Translations under genes and position numbers: made by a program
Notes under the pieces: generated by a model
Databases searched by the model: none
What the model was told of the DNA's origin: nothing
The model's input: the letters and a program-made list of their open reading frames with translations, nothing else
Source: an uncultured Flavobacteriaceae bacterium
GTDB taxonomy: Bacteria > Bacteroidota > Bacteroidia > Flavobacteriales > Flavobacteriaceae
Assembly (NCBI GenBank): GCA_947493175.1
Contig: CANLQD010000003.1
Location: 682,001-746,000, forward strand
Length of the DNA: 64,000 bases
Direction of reading: 5' to 3'
Part shown: positions 52,676-61,987 of the stretch, one piece after another
How positions within the stretch are numbered: the first letter of the stretch is position 1
How the letters are laid out: each line of letters opens with the position of its first letter

Positions 52676-53533
52676 TTAGTATTGGTGAAACCCATCGGAT
52701 ACAAAGGCCAATACCGTCGGGAGCGACTCCCGCCAGTACGTCCAGCTATGGCCGCCATCACGCACGCGGTATTCATGGGGAATCTCTTTTTTCTTCATTG
52801 CTATGTGTACCAAGCTATTGCCTTCAAATAGAAAATCATCATCCCCACAATCAATATACCAGCGTATCGATTTGATATCCTTCACCGGTACGGTCTTAAG
52901 CAGCTCCAATGCATTGTGCTCCTTGAAGTACGCCTCGACCTCGGCATTGGTAAACTTCCTATCGCTTCGTTTCAACCGCTCTTTCAGGTTCTCGACGGTC
53001 AAAGGCCCTACATAGGCACTCAAGGGGCAGGCCGCCGAAAACAGTTCCGGATGGTGCAGGGCATACATAAAGGAGCCTCCCCCACCCATCGATAGGCCCG
53101 CTACGGCCCGGTATCTTTTTTCGGCCTTGATGCGATAGGTCTTCTCGACATAGGGCATAAATTCCTGAAAGAAAAAATCCTCGTACTTCCAATCCCCCTG
53201 ATTAAAGTATCCCATCTGCCCCGTATCGGCATCGGGCATAACGATGATCATGGGCGTTGCGGTACCCGCCTTAATGGCCTTATCGGCAATATGCAGCACT
53301 TCCCCAAACTGCACCCAGCCGGTATGGTCGTCGGTGGCACCGTGCAACAGGTACAAAACCGGATAGCTGCGTTCCGAGGTCTCGTAATCGGGCGGTAGGT
53401 ACACCGCATAATTACGCTCCATCTTTAAGATATTGCTGGTCAGGGATAGGTTGTCGTAAACCTTTCCGGTCTGTGCAAAGGCCGCAACGGAAAGGGTAAG
53501 GCAAAGCAATAGGCAGTAATTATTTTTCATCAT
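52676..53533 (-). CDS. Exported CE1-like esterase
   Basis: A 285-aa protein with a signal peptide (CLLLCLTLSVAAFAQ). Esterase-D/CE1-type alpha/beta hydrolase: YPVLYLLHGATDDHTGW, nucleophile VAGLSMGGGGSF (Ser near 152), Asp in WYIDCGDDDF and His in RDGGHSWTYW. Members deacetylate or deferuloylate plant or algal polysaccharides, or cleave trehalose mycolates in other phyla. The nearby GH43 lipoprotein gene supports the glycan reading. Confidence 0.88.
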   Translation of the reverse strand: MMKNNYCLLLCLTLSVAAFAQTGKVYDNLSLTSNILKMERNYAVYLPPDYETSERSYPVLYLLHGATDDHTGWVQFGEVLHIADKAIKAGTATPMIIVMPDADTGQMGYFNQGDWKYEDFFFQEFMPYVEKTYRIKAEKRYRAVAGLSMGGGGSFMYALHHPELFSAACPLSAYVGPLTVENLKERLKRSDRKFTNAEVEAYFKEHNALELLKTVPVKDIKSIRWYIDCGDDDFLFEGNSLVHIAMKKKEIPHEYRVRDGGHSWTYWRESLPTVLAFVSDGFHQY

Positions 53534-53588
53534 GGAATTGTACTGGATTAGGTACTAACAAGATACTAATTTTAGGACTTATAAAGAC

Positions 53589-54638
53589 TCAGTTTTGCAT
53601 ACTGGCAGCAGTCGAAACCCCCTCAAATGTCATCTGTACCGGTTTGATGGTCCCATCGGGATTGAATTCCATTCGGTCCATACAGGTCACCCGATGATCT
53701 CTGTCTTCATTGGGAATAGGCCTTCGATGGTATACCATGATCCACTCATCGGTAGTGGGGATGTTGATAACGGAATGGTGCCCCGCCCCGGTGGCAATCA
53801 CGGGGTCGGATTCCAAAATTGTACCGATACGGGTATACGGTCCCGTTGCCTTGTTCGCCATCGCATAGGCCGCTTTGTAACTACCATCGGCCCAATTGCC
53901 TTCAGACCACATAAAGTAGTAGACACCGTTACGCAGGAATAGAAAGGGCCCTTCCTTATAGCCATCCGGAGTAATTTCCTTGAAAAGGGAACCATCTTCC
54001 CAAGGAATGAACCCTGTAAAATCACCGTTCAACCTACCCAAATTACAATGGCCCCACCCACCGTAAAAAAGATAGTGGGTACCATCGACGTCTTTAAAAA
54101 CGAATTGATCAATGGGTTGGGCGTCGTTGTAAAATTCGGAAATCAAGGGTTTGCCCAAATAATCGGTAAAAGGTCCGCCCGGACTATCGGCTACCGCTAC
54201 CCCAATGCCCCCAAAATGATTGATGTCGTTTTTCGGGTCATACGATGGTCGTCCGGGTCGTTGTATATCGTTGGCACCGAAAAAGAGAAAATACTGCCCT
54301 TCTTTTTCGATAATAGCGGGTGCCCACAAAGCCTGTCGGAGCCATTTGACCTTAGTGGTATCCAAGATGCGAGCATGTTTTTGCCAATGAACGAGGTCTT
54401 TGGATGAAAAGGCATCGAGGAAGACCTGTTTTTCAAAATCGTCGGAATAGGTGGGGTATACCCAATATTCGTTATCAAAAACCACTCCCTCCGGATCGGC
54501 ATACCAGCCATTGAAAATAGGGTTCCCAGCGGTTGCAAGCTTCGTTTTAGAACTATCGGGCACCGATTCCTTTTTTGTCCCCTCTTTACAGCCACAGACC
54601 AAAAGAACACTCATACACAAAAAAGCGATATATCTCAT
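53589..54638 (-). CDS. GH43-family glycoside hydrolase lipoprotein
   Basis: A 349-aa protein with a lipobox (LVCGC, Cys17). Five-bladed propeller: GNPIFNGWYADPEGVVFDNEYWVYPTYS (general base Asp in WYADPE), LWAPAIIEKEGQYFLFFGA (Asp-modulating region), APQPIDQFVFKD-like and EGPFLFLRNGVYYFMWSEG (catalytic Glu in KEGPF). Expected to remove xylosyl or arabinosyl side groups from extracellular polysaccharide. Immediately upstream of the CE1-like esterase on the same strand, 55 nt apart. Confidence 0.88.
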   Translation of the reverse strand: MRYIAFLCMSVLLVCGCKEGTKKESVPDSSKTKLATAGNPIFNGWYADPEGVVFDNEYWVYPTYSDDFEKQVFLDAFSSKDLVHWQKHARILDTTKVKWLRQALWAPAIIEKEGQYFLFFGANDIQRPGRPSYDPKNDINHFGGIGVAVADSPGGPFTDYLGKPLISEFYNDAQPIDQFVFKDVDGTHYLFYGGWGHCNLGRLNGDFTGFIPWEDGSLFKEITPDGYKEGPFLFLRNGVYYFMWSEGNWADGSYKAAYAMANKATGPYTRIGTILESDPVIATGAGHHSVINIPTTDEWIMVYHRRPIPNEDRDHRVTCMDRMEFNPDGTIKPVQMTFEGVSTAASMQN

Positions 54639-54662
54639 TGAAACATGGTTATGGTCTATGGG

Positions 54663-55001
54663 TTATTTGGGTTCCAGGGTCATTACGTAGTCATAACTTT
54701 CATCTAGGTAGGTCGCCAGCACATCCAAATCGTTGCGCATCGATTCGGGGACCAACACATAGCCTTTCATCACTGCCCCGTACGATGTATAAAGGGTACT
54801 GTTCCATTCTTCGAACAACTGTTCCTGCCGTTCCTTGGAAAACCGAATCCCGATTTCGCCGGCCTTGTTAAAAAGCGAGAACATATATCCGTTGGCCGAG
54901 GTATAGGGCATCGTCTTGCCCTTGCGTTCAAACCGAGTGCATTTGGCCACCAAGGCATCATAGGCTTTGAGTCGTTCCTGATATAGCTGCTTTTCCTTCA
55001 T
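54663..55001 (-). CDS. TfoX-like-fold hypothetical protein
   Basis: A 112-aa protein starting MKEKQLYQERLKAYD at ATG 55001; a TTG at 55019 is a weaker start. The pattern of GKTMPYTSANGYMFSLF, IGIRFSKERQEQLF and YGAVMKGYVLVPE resembles the TfoX N-terminal fold (a short MF-x-G strand followed by an EYV-VP strand), by eye. Function unknown. It ends 24 nt from the GH43 gene start. Confidence 0.65.
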   Translation of the reverse strand: MKEKQLYQERLKAYDALVAKCTRFERKGKTMPYTSANGYMFSLFNKAGEIGIRFSKERQEQLFEEWNSTLYTSYGAVMKGYVLVPESMRNDLDVLATYLDESYDYVMTLEPK

Positions 55002-55249
55002 AACAAATAAGCTGTTCAATCATCCCTAAAAATACAAAAGCCCTATTATATGCTTCTTTTTACCCGGCTTACCTTAACTATGGCATTCGCCAATTTGCTC
55101 AAACCGACGGGAGAAAAGGTTCTATCTTACCCACAAATCGACTTTTGAACACCCTAAAGGGTAAAATAGCACATAAATTGGAAAATTCCGTTGCATTTCT
55201 AACTAAAAGCTTGTTTCAACTTTGCATCGTAAAACAAAAATTGCCCCCA

Positions 55250-55405
55250 ATGAAAGAAGTAACCTATCATCCGACTATCTATCAGACCATTCCCATTTCG
55301 CTCGATTTGACCGATTATTGGAATAAAACGCCGTATAGACACACTTGGTTTTCCAAAATACGAAGAACCCTTGCTAAGCTGGGTGTTGCACAAAAAGGGT
55401 CTTAG
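55250..55405 (+). CDS. Possible 51-aa protein
   Basis: A short frame from ATG 55250, starting MKEVTYHPTIYQTIPISLD and ending a basic tail (KIRRTLAKLGVAQKGS). A longer start at 55145 adds residues that look untranslated. No domain is recognised; the upstream CAACTTTG box at 55217-55224 is only a partial promoter match. It is plausible as a small gene but unproven. Confidence 0.4.
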   Translation: MKEVTYHPTIYQTIPISLDLTDYWNKTPYRHTWFSKIRRTLAKLGVAQKGS

Positions 55406-55425
55406 AAATGCCTTAACAAGCACTT

Positions 55426-56265
55426 TTACTCCAACACCATCACCTCGGTTCGGGAATCTACCAAACGTTGAAAGCGATCCAGTGCTGCACGACTTTTTAT
55501 TTCGTAATGCATAGGAACGACCTTTTCCGGTCGTATCTCGTTTACGATGCGTGCGGCTTCCTCGGCATTCATCGTTAAATTGTCGCCACCAATGGGTATG
55601 AGGGCCACTTGAATATTTCTAATCGTATTCATTTCGGGAATATAATCGGTATCTCCTGCGTGATAAATACGTAGCTTTTGGCCCAGGCCAACTACAAAGC
55701 CAACATTTTCCTTGGATTTAGGATGCGCTTTGATCCACATAAAAACCGATTTTGTGTTGTAGGCAGCCGTTGCTTCTATGTTGATATCTTCAAAGGCTAG
55801 GGTCTCATTTGGCCTCATCACCTGTATGACAAGGTCATGTTCTTTTAGCTTTTTTGCAACCCCTTTGGAACAAATGACCATGGTTTCCGGTTTTAGAACC
55901 TTTTCTATGTCCTTTATAGAAAGATGGTCGGGGTGGGAATGGGTTATGAGAATGTAATCTGCTTTTTCGTCGGTCCCGATTTCCACCGGGTCGATGTATA
56001 GGACGTTGTCTCCCGTTTTGAGTTGAAAGCTGGAGGGAAAGAAATCGGACTTATTCACCTTGATCGCACCCCATGTGGTCAGTGTCGCATGTTCCCCTAT
56101 ATCGATTTGCTGTGGGGTCGGACTCCTTTTTTCGCTTACCGTTATTTTTACCATTGTACAATTTTGAAGCAACAGGGATATGGATAGGCAGAGCAGCATC
56201 GCCCTTATGTTGTTCGGTACCATTTCTCGCTGTTTTGAAACGGTAAAACTAGTGCGATGATCCAT
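55426..56265 (-). CDS. Metallo-beta-lactamase-fold lipoprotein (UlaG-like)
   Basis: A 279-aa protein with an N-terminal hydrophobic segment and lipobox-like end (LLLQNC). The MBL motif THSHPDHLSI (about 104-113) and a later HAGDTDY and PMHYEI complete the metal ligands. UlaG-like members are lactonases or phosphodiesterases; substrate unknown. The start is uncertain: ATG 56265 or 56223 (MVPNNIRAMLLCL). Confidence 0.85.
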   Translation of the reverse strand: MDHRTSFTVSKQREMVPNNIRAMLLCLSISLLLQNCTMVKITVSEKRSPTPQQIDIGEHATLTTWGAIKVNKSDFFPSSFQLKTGDNVLYIDPVEIGTDEKADYILITHSHPDHLSIKDIEKVLKPETMVICSKGVAKKLKEHDLVIQVMRPNETLAFEDINIEATAAYNTKSVFMWIKAHPKSKENVGFVVGLGQKLRIYHAGDTDYIPEMNTIRNIQVALIPIGGDNLTMNAEEAARIVNEIRPEKVVPMHYEIKSRAALDRFQRLVDSRTEVMVLE

Positions 56266-56428
56266 AGTAGGTAATGACCTAGGTCATCTGGATACAAATT
56301 AACATCGGAAGGGTACAAGAAAAGAGGTTGGTGGTACACACCTGAAAGAGAATTTGCCTGCGGCCCAGGGCTTCACGGAATAGAAAATCCATGGCCGGTG
56401 AAACGGTCCCCTTTATGATGACACCGCA

Positions 56429-57076
56429 TCACGACCAAACAATTTCCTTTAGGTTTTTAAAACTATCGACTAGGTAGGTGGGTCTCAGTTTTTCCAATAC
56501 TTCTTTTATGCTGTTCCCATAGGTAACACCACAGGTAGCTACCCGGGCTCTTTGTCCCATTTCAATATCGAAAACGGTATCCCCCACCACCAAACACTGA
56601 TCTGGTGGATCCTTATAAGCGTCCATAATGAGATGCACCATGTCGGGAGCGGGTTTTTTGTTTTTTGCATCTTCTTCCCCGCCCACAAATGAAAATAGAT
56701 CATAGACGTTCTGCTTTTTTAAAGTCTTGATCAGGGCCGCTCTTCCCTTACTAGAGGCAACGGTTAAACGAATTCCATTCCGATAAAAATCGAACAAGGT
56801 ATCTTTGACGCCCTCAAAAAGCGAAATGGTGTCGATACCATGTTCCTTGTAATGGGTACGATACATCAAAGTGGCCTCTTGCATTACTTCTTCCTCTAGC
56901 AAAAAGGCTTTCTTGAAAGTCGTTTTCAGTGGTAAGCCTATGAGACTCTTTATTTGTTCTTCATCAATGTCTTTGATCTGTAGCGCATCTGCCACAAACT
57001 TCATTGATTGTAAAATACGATCGCTGGTATCGGCCAAGGTGCCGTCAAAATCCAATATCAGTGTGCTGTATTTCAT
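56429..57076 (-). CDS. HAD-family hydrolase (phosphoglycolate phosphatase-like)
   Basis: A 215-aa protein: motif I LILDFDGTLADTSD (6-19), motif II VASSKGRAAL, motif III/IV VVGDTVFDIEMGQRA, with a helical cap of about 60 residues inserted after motif I. Dephosphorylates a small phosphate ester. The upstream 57077-57273 stretch has only a GTAGTTGTTT..AAACAACTAC inverted repeat (about 57155-57196). Confidence 0.88.
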   Translation of the reverse strand: MKYSTLILDFDGTLADTSDRILQSMKFVADALQIKDIDEEQIKSLIGLPLKTTFKKAFLLEEEVMQEATLMYRTHYKEHGIDTISLFEGVKDTLFDFYRNGIRLTVASSKGRAALIKTLKKQNVYDLFSFVGGEEDAKNKKPAPDMVHLIMDAYKDPPDQCLVVGDTVFDIEMGQRARVATCGVTYGNSIKEVLEKLRPTYLVDSFKNLKEIVWS

Positions 57077-57273
57077 CTAACTTTTAACGATGCCATAAGG
57101 TACGGATATCGTTGCTACGGATTGTAGAACAGGATAAAAAATACGTGTAATGGTAGTAGTTGTTTGCTCCTCATGTGGATTACAAAAACAACTACCTCTT
57201 GCGACCGTTGTTCGGTTTGTCTATATGTTTCCGAGGGCTCTCGGACACCAGGGAGGCATAGTCAGGGTTATTT

Positions 57274-58380
57274 CTAATTTTTTGGTTTTTCAATGTCGAT
57301 AAATCCCCTATGTACTCCGACCGCTTCCGCTACTTTGTAAATAACATGGTTTCCGTTCGAACCGTTTGACATAGCTACCAATCCCGATTGTTTTGCTGGG
57401 CTAAAAACGGCCAAAGTCCGTTCACCCATATTGGCTCCCGTATGGCCAATGATGGTATCGTCCTCGAAAGCATACACGTACCAACCAAGTCCAAACCCAA
57501 GTTGTTCTGGGCATGCTTCCGGGACTGTGGCCGACTCCAAACAGTGTTCGTTCTGGTTCAGGGAGATTTGGAACTGTTCTTTTCGAAGCTCCTCATTGAC
57601 GCTTGTGCCGTTCATAACACTCAAGATAAATTTGGCATAATCGGCCGTGGTGGTGCGCAAGCCCCCGGCGCCAAATGCCTTTTCTACCGGTACGGGTTCC
57701 ATCCATCTTCCCTCCGGAAAATAAGGCCAGGCCAGACGCCCTTGGTACCAATCCTGATCTTGCAAGGCGGTATGATTCATTTTCTCAGGCGCAAATAACA
57801 CTTCACTCGCCAAATCGTTGAAGGGGCGCCCCAACTTTTTTTCGACGAATCTGACCAGGTAGCGGAGTCCTTCGCCCGAATACCCCATTTTTACCCCCGG
57901 TTGGCGCTCAAATCGGAGGACGCCGCCCGTCATTCTTCGCCAGTTTTTAAAGCCTGTTTGATGGGTGAGCACATGGCGAGGGGTCAGCAGCTGTGAACGG
58001 GGATCGTCGGCTATATCTGGATCGAGCCAATACGGCGCCATGGGCTCGTCGAGGGAAACCTCTCCCATCGATGCCAGACGCAAGAATATCTCGGCGGTCA
58101 AGGGCTTTGCGATGGAAGCGCTTAGGTAGAGCGTGCTATCGGTGGCTTGGGTAGTTGCATCTTGTTGCCCAAAAACGCCCGACCACACCAGTTTCCCCTC
58201 TTCGATGACCGAAACCGAGATACTGGGAACATCGTGAAATTCCATCCATAGCGGAATATTCTCCGCCAGTTTTTCAAATGGATCTTGATGCTTTTTTTCA
58301 GTGGATTCGGAATGGTCCTTTTTACTCCCGCAACTTAGCACGAGTACGAAGAGGAAGGCAATGAGTATAGGCTTGGCCAT
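57274..58380 (-). CDS. Serine hydrolase (beta-lactamase-like) lipoprotein
   Basis: A 368-aa protein with a lipobox (VLVLSC, Cys17). Class C/AmpH-type fold: nucleophile SIAK in SASIAKPLTAEI (about 95-106), Tyr in MGYSGEGLRYL and the H/KTG equivalent near GHTGANMGE. Probably a peptidoglycan-active or esterase-like enzyme of the outer membrane. No operon partner. Confidence 0.87.
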   Translation of the reverse strand: MAKPILIAFLFVLVLSCGSKKDHSESTEKKHQDPFEKLAENIPLWMEFHDVPSISVSVIEEGKLVWSGVFGQQDATTQATDSTLYLSASIAKPLTAEIFLRLASMGEVSLDEPMAPYWLDPDIADDPRSQLLTPRHVLTHQTGFKNWRRMTGGVLRFERQPGVKMGYSGEGLRYLVRFVEKKLGRPFNDLASEVLFAPEKMNHTALQDQDWYQGRLAWPYFPEGRWMEPVPVEKAFGAGGLRTTTADYAKFILSVMNGTSVNEELRKEQFQISLNQNEHCLESATVPEACPEQLGFGLGWYVYAFEDDTIIGHTGANMGERTLAVFSPAKQSGLVAMSNGSNGNHVIYKVAEAVGVHRGFIDIEKPKN

Positions 58381-58549
58381 TGGGTTGTTTTCAATAAAGA
58401 CAACGGGGTTTTAAAAGTGTTACAGCGGTGCGGGGCCCTTTTGGAAGTAAAAGAACCATAAGACCGCTCTTCTGGTCTGGTTTGTATGTATAACAAGTAC
58501 TCTGTACGGCACAGGTATAACGCTCTCTGGCTAGCTGGGAACCATAAAC

Positions 58550-59290
58550 TTAGTTCCCGAACAGTCTTGCAAAAAAGCCTTTTTTCTTTTTCTTGATGAT
58601 CCATATCAATTCATCCGGATGGCGTCTTGTGAGGTTGTTCGGACCAAACTTGCCCCAGGCAAACCCCTCTTTGTCCTTTGCCTCCCTTAAATCTGCCACC
58701 ATCCAGTCATCACCTTCAAATTCATTTAGAAATAGATCAAATGCTTTGTTTTCTTCCCGGAAGACCCTTTTTTCAAGTATCTTTCCACCACTAGACCAAA
58801 TATCAAAGACTACTTGGTCGTGCACCTCGTTCAGATAGTTCGCTCCCGGTGATCTGTAAAATGCCAACAGACTTTGTAAGTAGCTATTGAGGTCATCTGC
58901 ATACTTCACCAAAACAGCGGGGTCATGACATGCATAATACACATGACCCAATGAGCCATCGTCTAAAATGTCGAGTATCCAGAAATTACCGAATCCGTCA
59001 TGGCCCAAGGTGACCGAGTGGGGTGCCAGTTCCAAAAATCCAAACTGGCCTATGGATGAAAAATCTACTTGCTCCAATCCATACCCTTCCCAACCTCTTG
59101 TTAGGGATAACAATTCGATTAATTCTTTATCGATGGTATGATTTGGAAATAATTTTGAAAGTGCCGTAAGCTCCTCGGCAGTGAGTCCTTCTTGGAAGTC
59201 TAGCTCATAGGTTTCTCCATCCTCATCTATAAAGGTCGAGGTTCTTAGCTGGTCAATAATCTCACTATTTGTCATAAATGGGTTGCTCAT
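58550..59290 (-). CDS. SMI1/KNR4-family protein
   Basis: A 246-aa protein: LTRGWEGYGLEQVDFSSIGQFGFLELAP (about 66-93) and GHDGFGNFWILDIL are the SMI1/KNR4 pattern, followed by an added C-terminal domain of about 90 residues (NEVHDQVVFDIWSSGGKILEK). Such proteins are often immunity proteins of polymorphic toxin systems. The neighbourhood (AT-rich, repeats, small orphan genes) fits such a locus, though no toxin is seen here. Confidence 0.82.
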   Translation of the reverse strand: MSNPFMTNSEIIDQLRTSTFIDEDGETYELDFQEGLTAEELTALSKLFPNHTIDKELIELLSLTRGWEGYGLEQVDFSSIGQFGFLELAPHSVTLGHDGFGNFWILDILDDGSLGHVYYACHDPAVLVKYADDLNSYLQSLLAFYRSPGANYLNEVHDQVVFDIWSSGGKILEKRVFREENKAFDLFLNEFEGDDWMVADLREAKDKEGFAWGKFGPNNLTRRHPDELIWIIKKKKKGFFARLFGN

Positions 59291-59379
59291 TTAAAAATGT
59301 AAGCTAGTTCACACATCTCGTATTCGCATAAACAATGACGGCATACGATCACATATCCGCTAAAAATACAAAAGCACGG

Positions 59380-59443
59380 GCATATAAATTAGGCAAACCC
59401 TGCTTACTGAGATGGCCACCAGTTGCAAACTGTCGGTAGTGGC
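59380..59443. repeat. Hairpin repeat, copy A
   Basis: The most diverged of three copies: CCCTGCTTACTGAGATGGCCACCAGTTGCAAACTG-type segment (TGTCGG in place of TGGCGG). It lies in the gap between the SMI1/KNR4 gene and the 48-aa ORF; see copies at 59951 and 61079. Confidence 0.65.
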
Positions 59444-59557
59444 CAATTCAGGTCAACATAGTAATTCCCTTTATATTACCCTAAACAGTTTTAAGCCAGG
59501 TATATAAGGTAAACAATCGTCTTCGATCAATTTGGATATTTTTCGTATTTTAGAGGT

Positions 59558-59704
59558 ATGGATGTACCGAATGAGGTTTTATACATGATGGTTTCAATTA
59601 TCGCTCTCGCCGGGGCAGTATCTTTGGTCGGTTATTTGACAAAAGACAGTAGGGACTTCAGGAGTAGTAGAAACAGAAGGGCTCGGAAGCAATCCAATCT
59701 TTGA
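59558..59704 (+). CDS. Possible 48-aa membrane peptide
   Basis: A short frame starting MDVPNEVLYMMVSIIALAGA, with one membrane segment (VSIIALAGAVSLVGYL) and a basic tail (RSSRNRRARKQSNL). A TCGTATTTTAGAGG stretch upstream is a poor promoter match. Plausible small membrane protein, unproven; no homologue recognised. Confidence 0.45.
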   Translation: MDVPNEVLYMMVSIIALAGAVSLVGYLTKDSRDFRSSRNRRARKQSNL

Positions 59705-59950
59705 GCTCGGTCTGTTGCTTGCTAGAGATGATTCCTACACCTTACCGTCGGTCGGGCAAGGCTTTTCAATATGCCTTGAGGCCGGTATGTTTATATGTGT
59801 GCATACAACTATCCGTTTTCTTTTGCTTTCATATTCGATTCGCTCCCGTTACATCTTTCATTAAAGTTCCATTATTCAAATTCGGAGTTATTGATGCCAA
59901 CGTTCCTCGTAAGTTACGTTTGCCTGTCGCAGGCGGCATTTTCAGGGAAG

Positions 59951-60052
59951 GCTACCTACCCATTTTAGGACAATACAATAGCGAGCACATATGAAATAAG
60001 CGTACCCCGCTTACTCGAGTAGCCACCAGTTGCAAACTGGCGGTAGCGGGGG
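59951..60052. repeat. Hairpin repeat, copy B
   Basis: About 100 bp, matching copy C over its whole length (both contain TTTTAGGACAATACAATAGC). The core forms a long hairpin: CCCCGCT with AGCGGGG, enclosing CCAGTT GCA AACTGG. The stretch 59705-60055 holds only this repeat and no gene. Confidence 0.7.
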
Positions 60053-60055
60053 CAG

Positions 60056-60718
60056 CTATATTAATTTTATTGTCTTTTTAAATTCTTCAAATTCTTTGTC
60101 CGCAATTTGCTTTTGGGTGGTTGATTGATGACAGTTAAAGTCGTAATAGAAGCCGTTGTTTTCGGCTTTCAAAACTTTAAGTTCCACTAAAAGCGGTTCA
60201 CTTATTTCTTTATGTTCGAACAAATACTCCGCATCATATTCATGGAATATACAATTGCTAATCAAATACGGGTCGTATTTTTTTGTTACCTGAAAATCTT
60301 TTAAGATCATTGAAGTTCCGTAGGAAGACATTTCCACAAGTTCTTCGAATGTTTTGTAACCTAAATCTTCAAGTTCTTCTTTCGGTGTAATGTTGAGTGT
60401 AATCGTCGGTGAGAAAATACCTTTATAATCAGGCTTGTCCTGATAGTATTTTGTAGCAATGCAAATTGGATCTCCTAATTCTTCCCATATTTCTTCTTCT
60501 GTATCTTCAAGTCCTTCTCCGATTATTTGTTCACTTTTGATTTTACCAAAGTCTTTGATGGCTACAAATCCCCAATTCTTGGGTTTATGAAATAGTATTC
60601 CGAGTTTTTTGTTGACATAGATATTGTCATTAATAGCAACTGCTTTTAAAGGGTCTATAGCAAGCCCTGCCAATGCAGTACTTGTTAGTCTTAGAAACTT
60701 TCGTCTTCCTATCCCCAT
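60056..60718 (-). CDS. Tat-signal exported protein
   Basis: A 220-aa protein starting MGIGRRKFLRLTSTALAGLA (ATG 60718), a twin-arginine signal. The mature part is soluble and acidic (EGLEDTEEEIWEELGDPICIATKYYQD), ending KEFEEFKKTIKLI. I recognise no domain beyond the signal; it may be an orphan or immunity-like protein in this variable region. A longer ATG at 60748 would place residues before the Tat motif. Confidence 0.65.
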   Translation of the reverse strand: MGIGRRKFLRLTSTALAGLAIDPLKAVAINDNIYVNKKLGILFHKPKNWGFVAIKDFGKIKSEQIIGEGLEDTEEEIWEELGDPICIATKYYQDKPDYKGIFSPTITLNITPKEELEDLGYKTFEELVEMSSYGTSMILKDFQVTKKYDPYLISNCIFHEYDAEYLFEHKEISEPLLVELKVLKAENNGFYYDFNCHQSTTQKQIADKEFEEFKKTIKLI

Positions 60719-60777
60719 ATTGAAGTTATCGGTAATTAGCTTGTACAACGGTTACCACATTATTGGCAACAGTATTT

Positions 60778-61113
60778 TCAGTGATTATCAATGAGCGATT
60801 TATCTCTGTTTTCTTTGCATTTCAATGTTTTTTCAATTGCATTAGTATTTTCTAGATTCAACGTCAAAGATTTGGCATAGTTTAATATCGAATTATTCCA
60901 ATCTTTATTCTCGAGATAGGTTTCTCCCAAACTGTCGTAAAAGTCATAATCGTTTGGCATTGAACTAATTCCATATTGAAAAACTTTTATTGCCGTTTCT
61001 GGATTCGCTTTATCTTCTAACCATTCATATCCTAATATATTAATAGTTTCATTGAATTCTGTAGCCTTACCTAAAAATGTAGCCTTACCCGTTTTAGGAC
61101 AATACAATAGCAT
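60778..61113 (-). pseudogene. Truncated C-terminal TPR fragment fused to repeat DNA
   Basis: A 111-aa frame. Its first 11 residues (MLLYCPKTGKA) are encoded by hairpin repeat C, whose copy B lacks the ATG. The rest, NILGYEWLEDKANPETAIKVFQYGISSMPNDYDFYDSLGETYLENKDWNNSILNY in pieces, is the typical C-terminal TPR tail of Bacteroidota serine hydrolases. No catalytic domain is present, so the 5' part was lost and replaced by the repeat. Confidence 0.6.
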
Positions 61114-61183
61114 GAGTATATGAATTAAGCATCCCCCTGCTTACTCGAATGACCACCAGTTGCAAACTGGCGGTAGCGGGGGG
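61079..61183. repeat. Hairpin repeat, copy C
   Basis: Like copy B (TTTTAGGACAATACAATAGC and CCACCAGTTGCAAACTGGCGG conserved), with the CCCCTGCT/AGCGGGG outer arms. It overlaps the 5' end of the truncated TPR fragment. Confidence 0.7.
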
Positions 61184-61344
61184 ATAAACTTTCGGGTTTG
61201 CACTAAGCCACATTTTTATATTTTGTTTTTAACTTATTCATTTTAAAAGCCAAATTAAAAATTTGGCGGTGTTGGTAAATAGCACTGAACTTTTGTTAAT
61301 TACCGAATGCCCTATTTGCTATATAGTTTTACCCACAGAGTTTT

Positions 61345-61983
61345 TTAACTTTCAGTATAAATATCAACGAATTTTCCATTGCTGTCAAACTTTAAAACAA
61401 TTAAATATTGAGTTAAATCATCATTTATTGTATAATCGAAGATTGCTAAACTGTCCCATTCCTCAGGATAAATCCCAATTCTCTTTAAGTGAATTTTATT
61501 AAGGAATTTTTGTTTCTTGTTTTCAGAACTGTCAGTTGATTCAATTCCGAGAGATTTTAATTCCTCATCATTAAATTCTCCAATGTGATGTTCTATGTAG
61601 TCTTTAACAATATTTCCGTTTTGGAAATCCAATAACACTTGTTTATGAGCAATCTTTTCAATTCCAGACAGATTATCCAAGAATTTAATCGTGGGTTGAA
61701 TAGTTTCTTCAGAAATTTTTTCCTCAATAATGTTTAGGTCAATCGATACTTCATTTTCGTTTATTTCAATCAAAATATCAATATACTCTTCCGTTTTATT
61801 TAAGTCAATTTTTCCAAAATATTTTAATTCAATTATTTCTTGAGTTGTCTCATTTGATTCTTTTTTACTTTCAAATTCTGCAATGTCTTTTTTTGCGTTA
61901 TTTCCGTACTTGAAAGCATAAAATAGTCCAATTCCGATTACCAAAATAAAAAGTAAAGTTTGTGTCATAGTTGCTTTTTTCAT
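61345..61983 (-). CDS. DUF2004-like anchored protein
   Basis: A 212-aa protein starting MKKATMTQTLLFILVIGIGLFY (ATG 61983; the longer frame reads through structured repeat DNA). One membrane segment is followed by ELKYFGKIDLNKTEEYIDILIEINENEVSIDLNI, a DUF2004-like block, then a helix and DSLAIFDYTINDDLTQYLIVLKFDSNGKFVDI. DUF2004 proteins are mostly immunity-type; here it is an orphan. Low GC. Confidence 0.65.
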   Translation of the reverse strand: MKKATMTQTLLFILVIGIGLFYAFKYGNNAKKDIAEFESKKESNETTQEIIELKYFGKIDLNKTEEYIDILIEINENEVSIDLNIIEEKISEETIQPTIKFLDNLSGIEKIAHKQVLLDFQNGNIVKDYIEHHIGEFNDEELKSLGIESTDSSENKKQKFLNKIHLKRIGIYPEEWDSLAIFDYTINDDLTQYLIVLKFDSNGKFVDIYTES

Positions 61984-61987
61984 ATTG

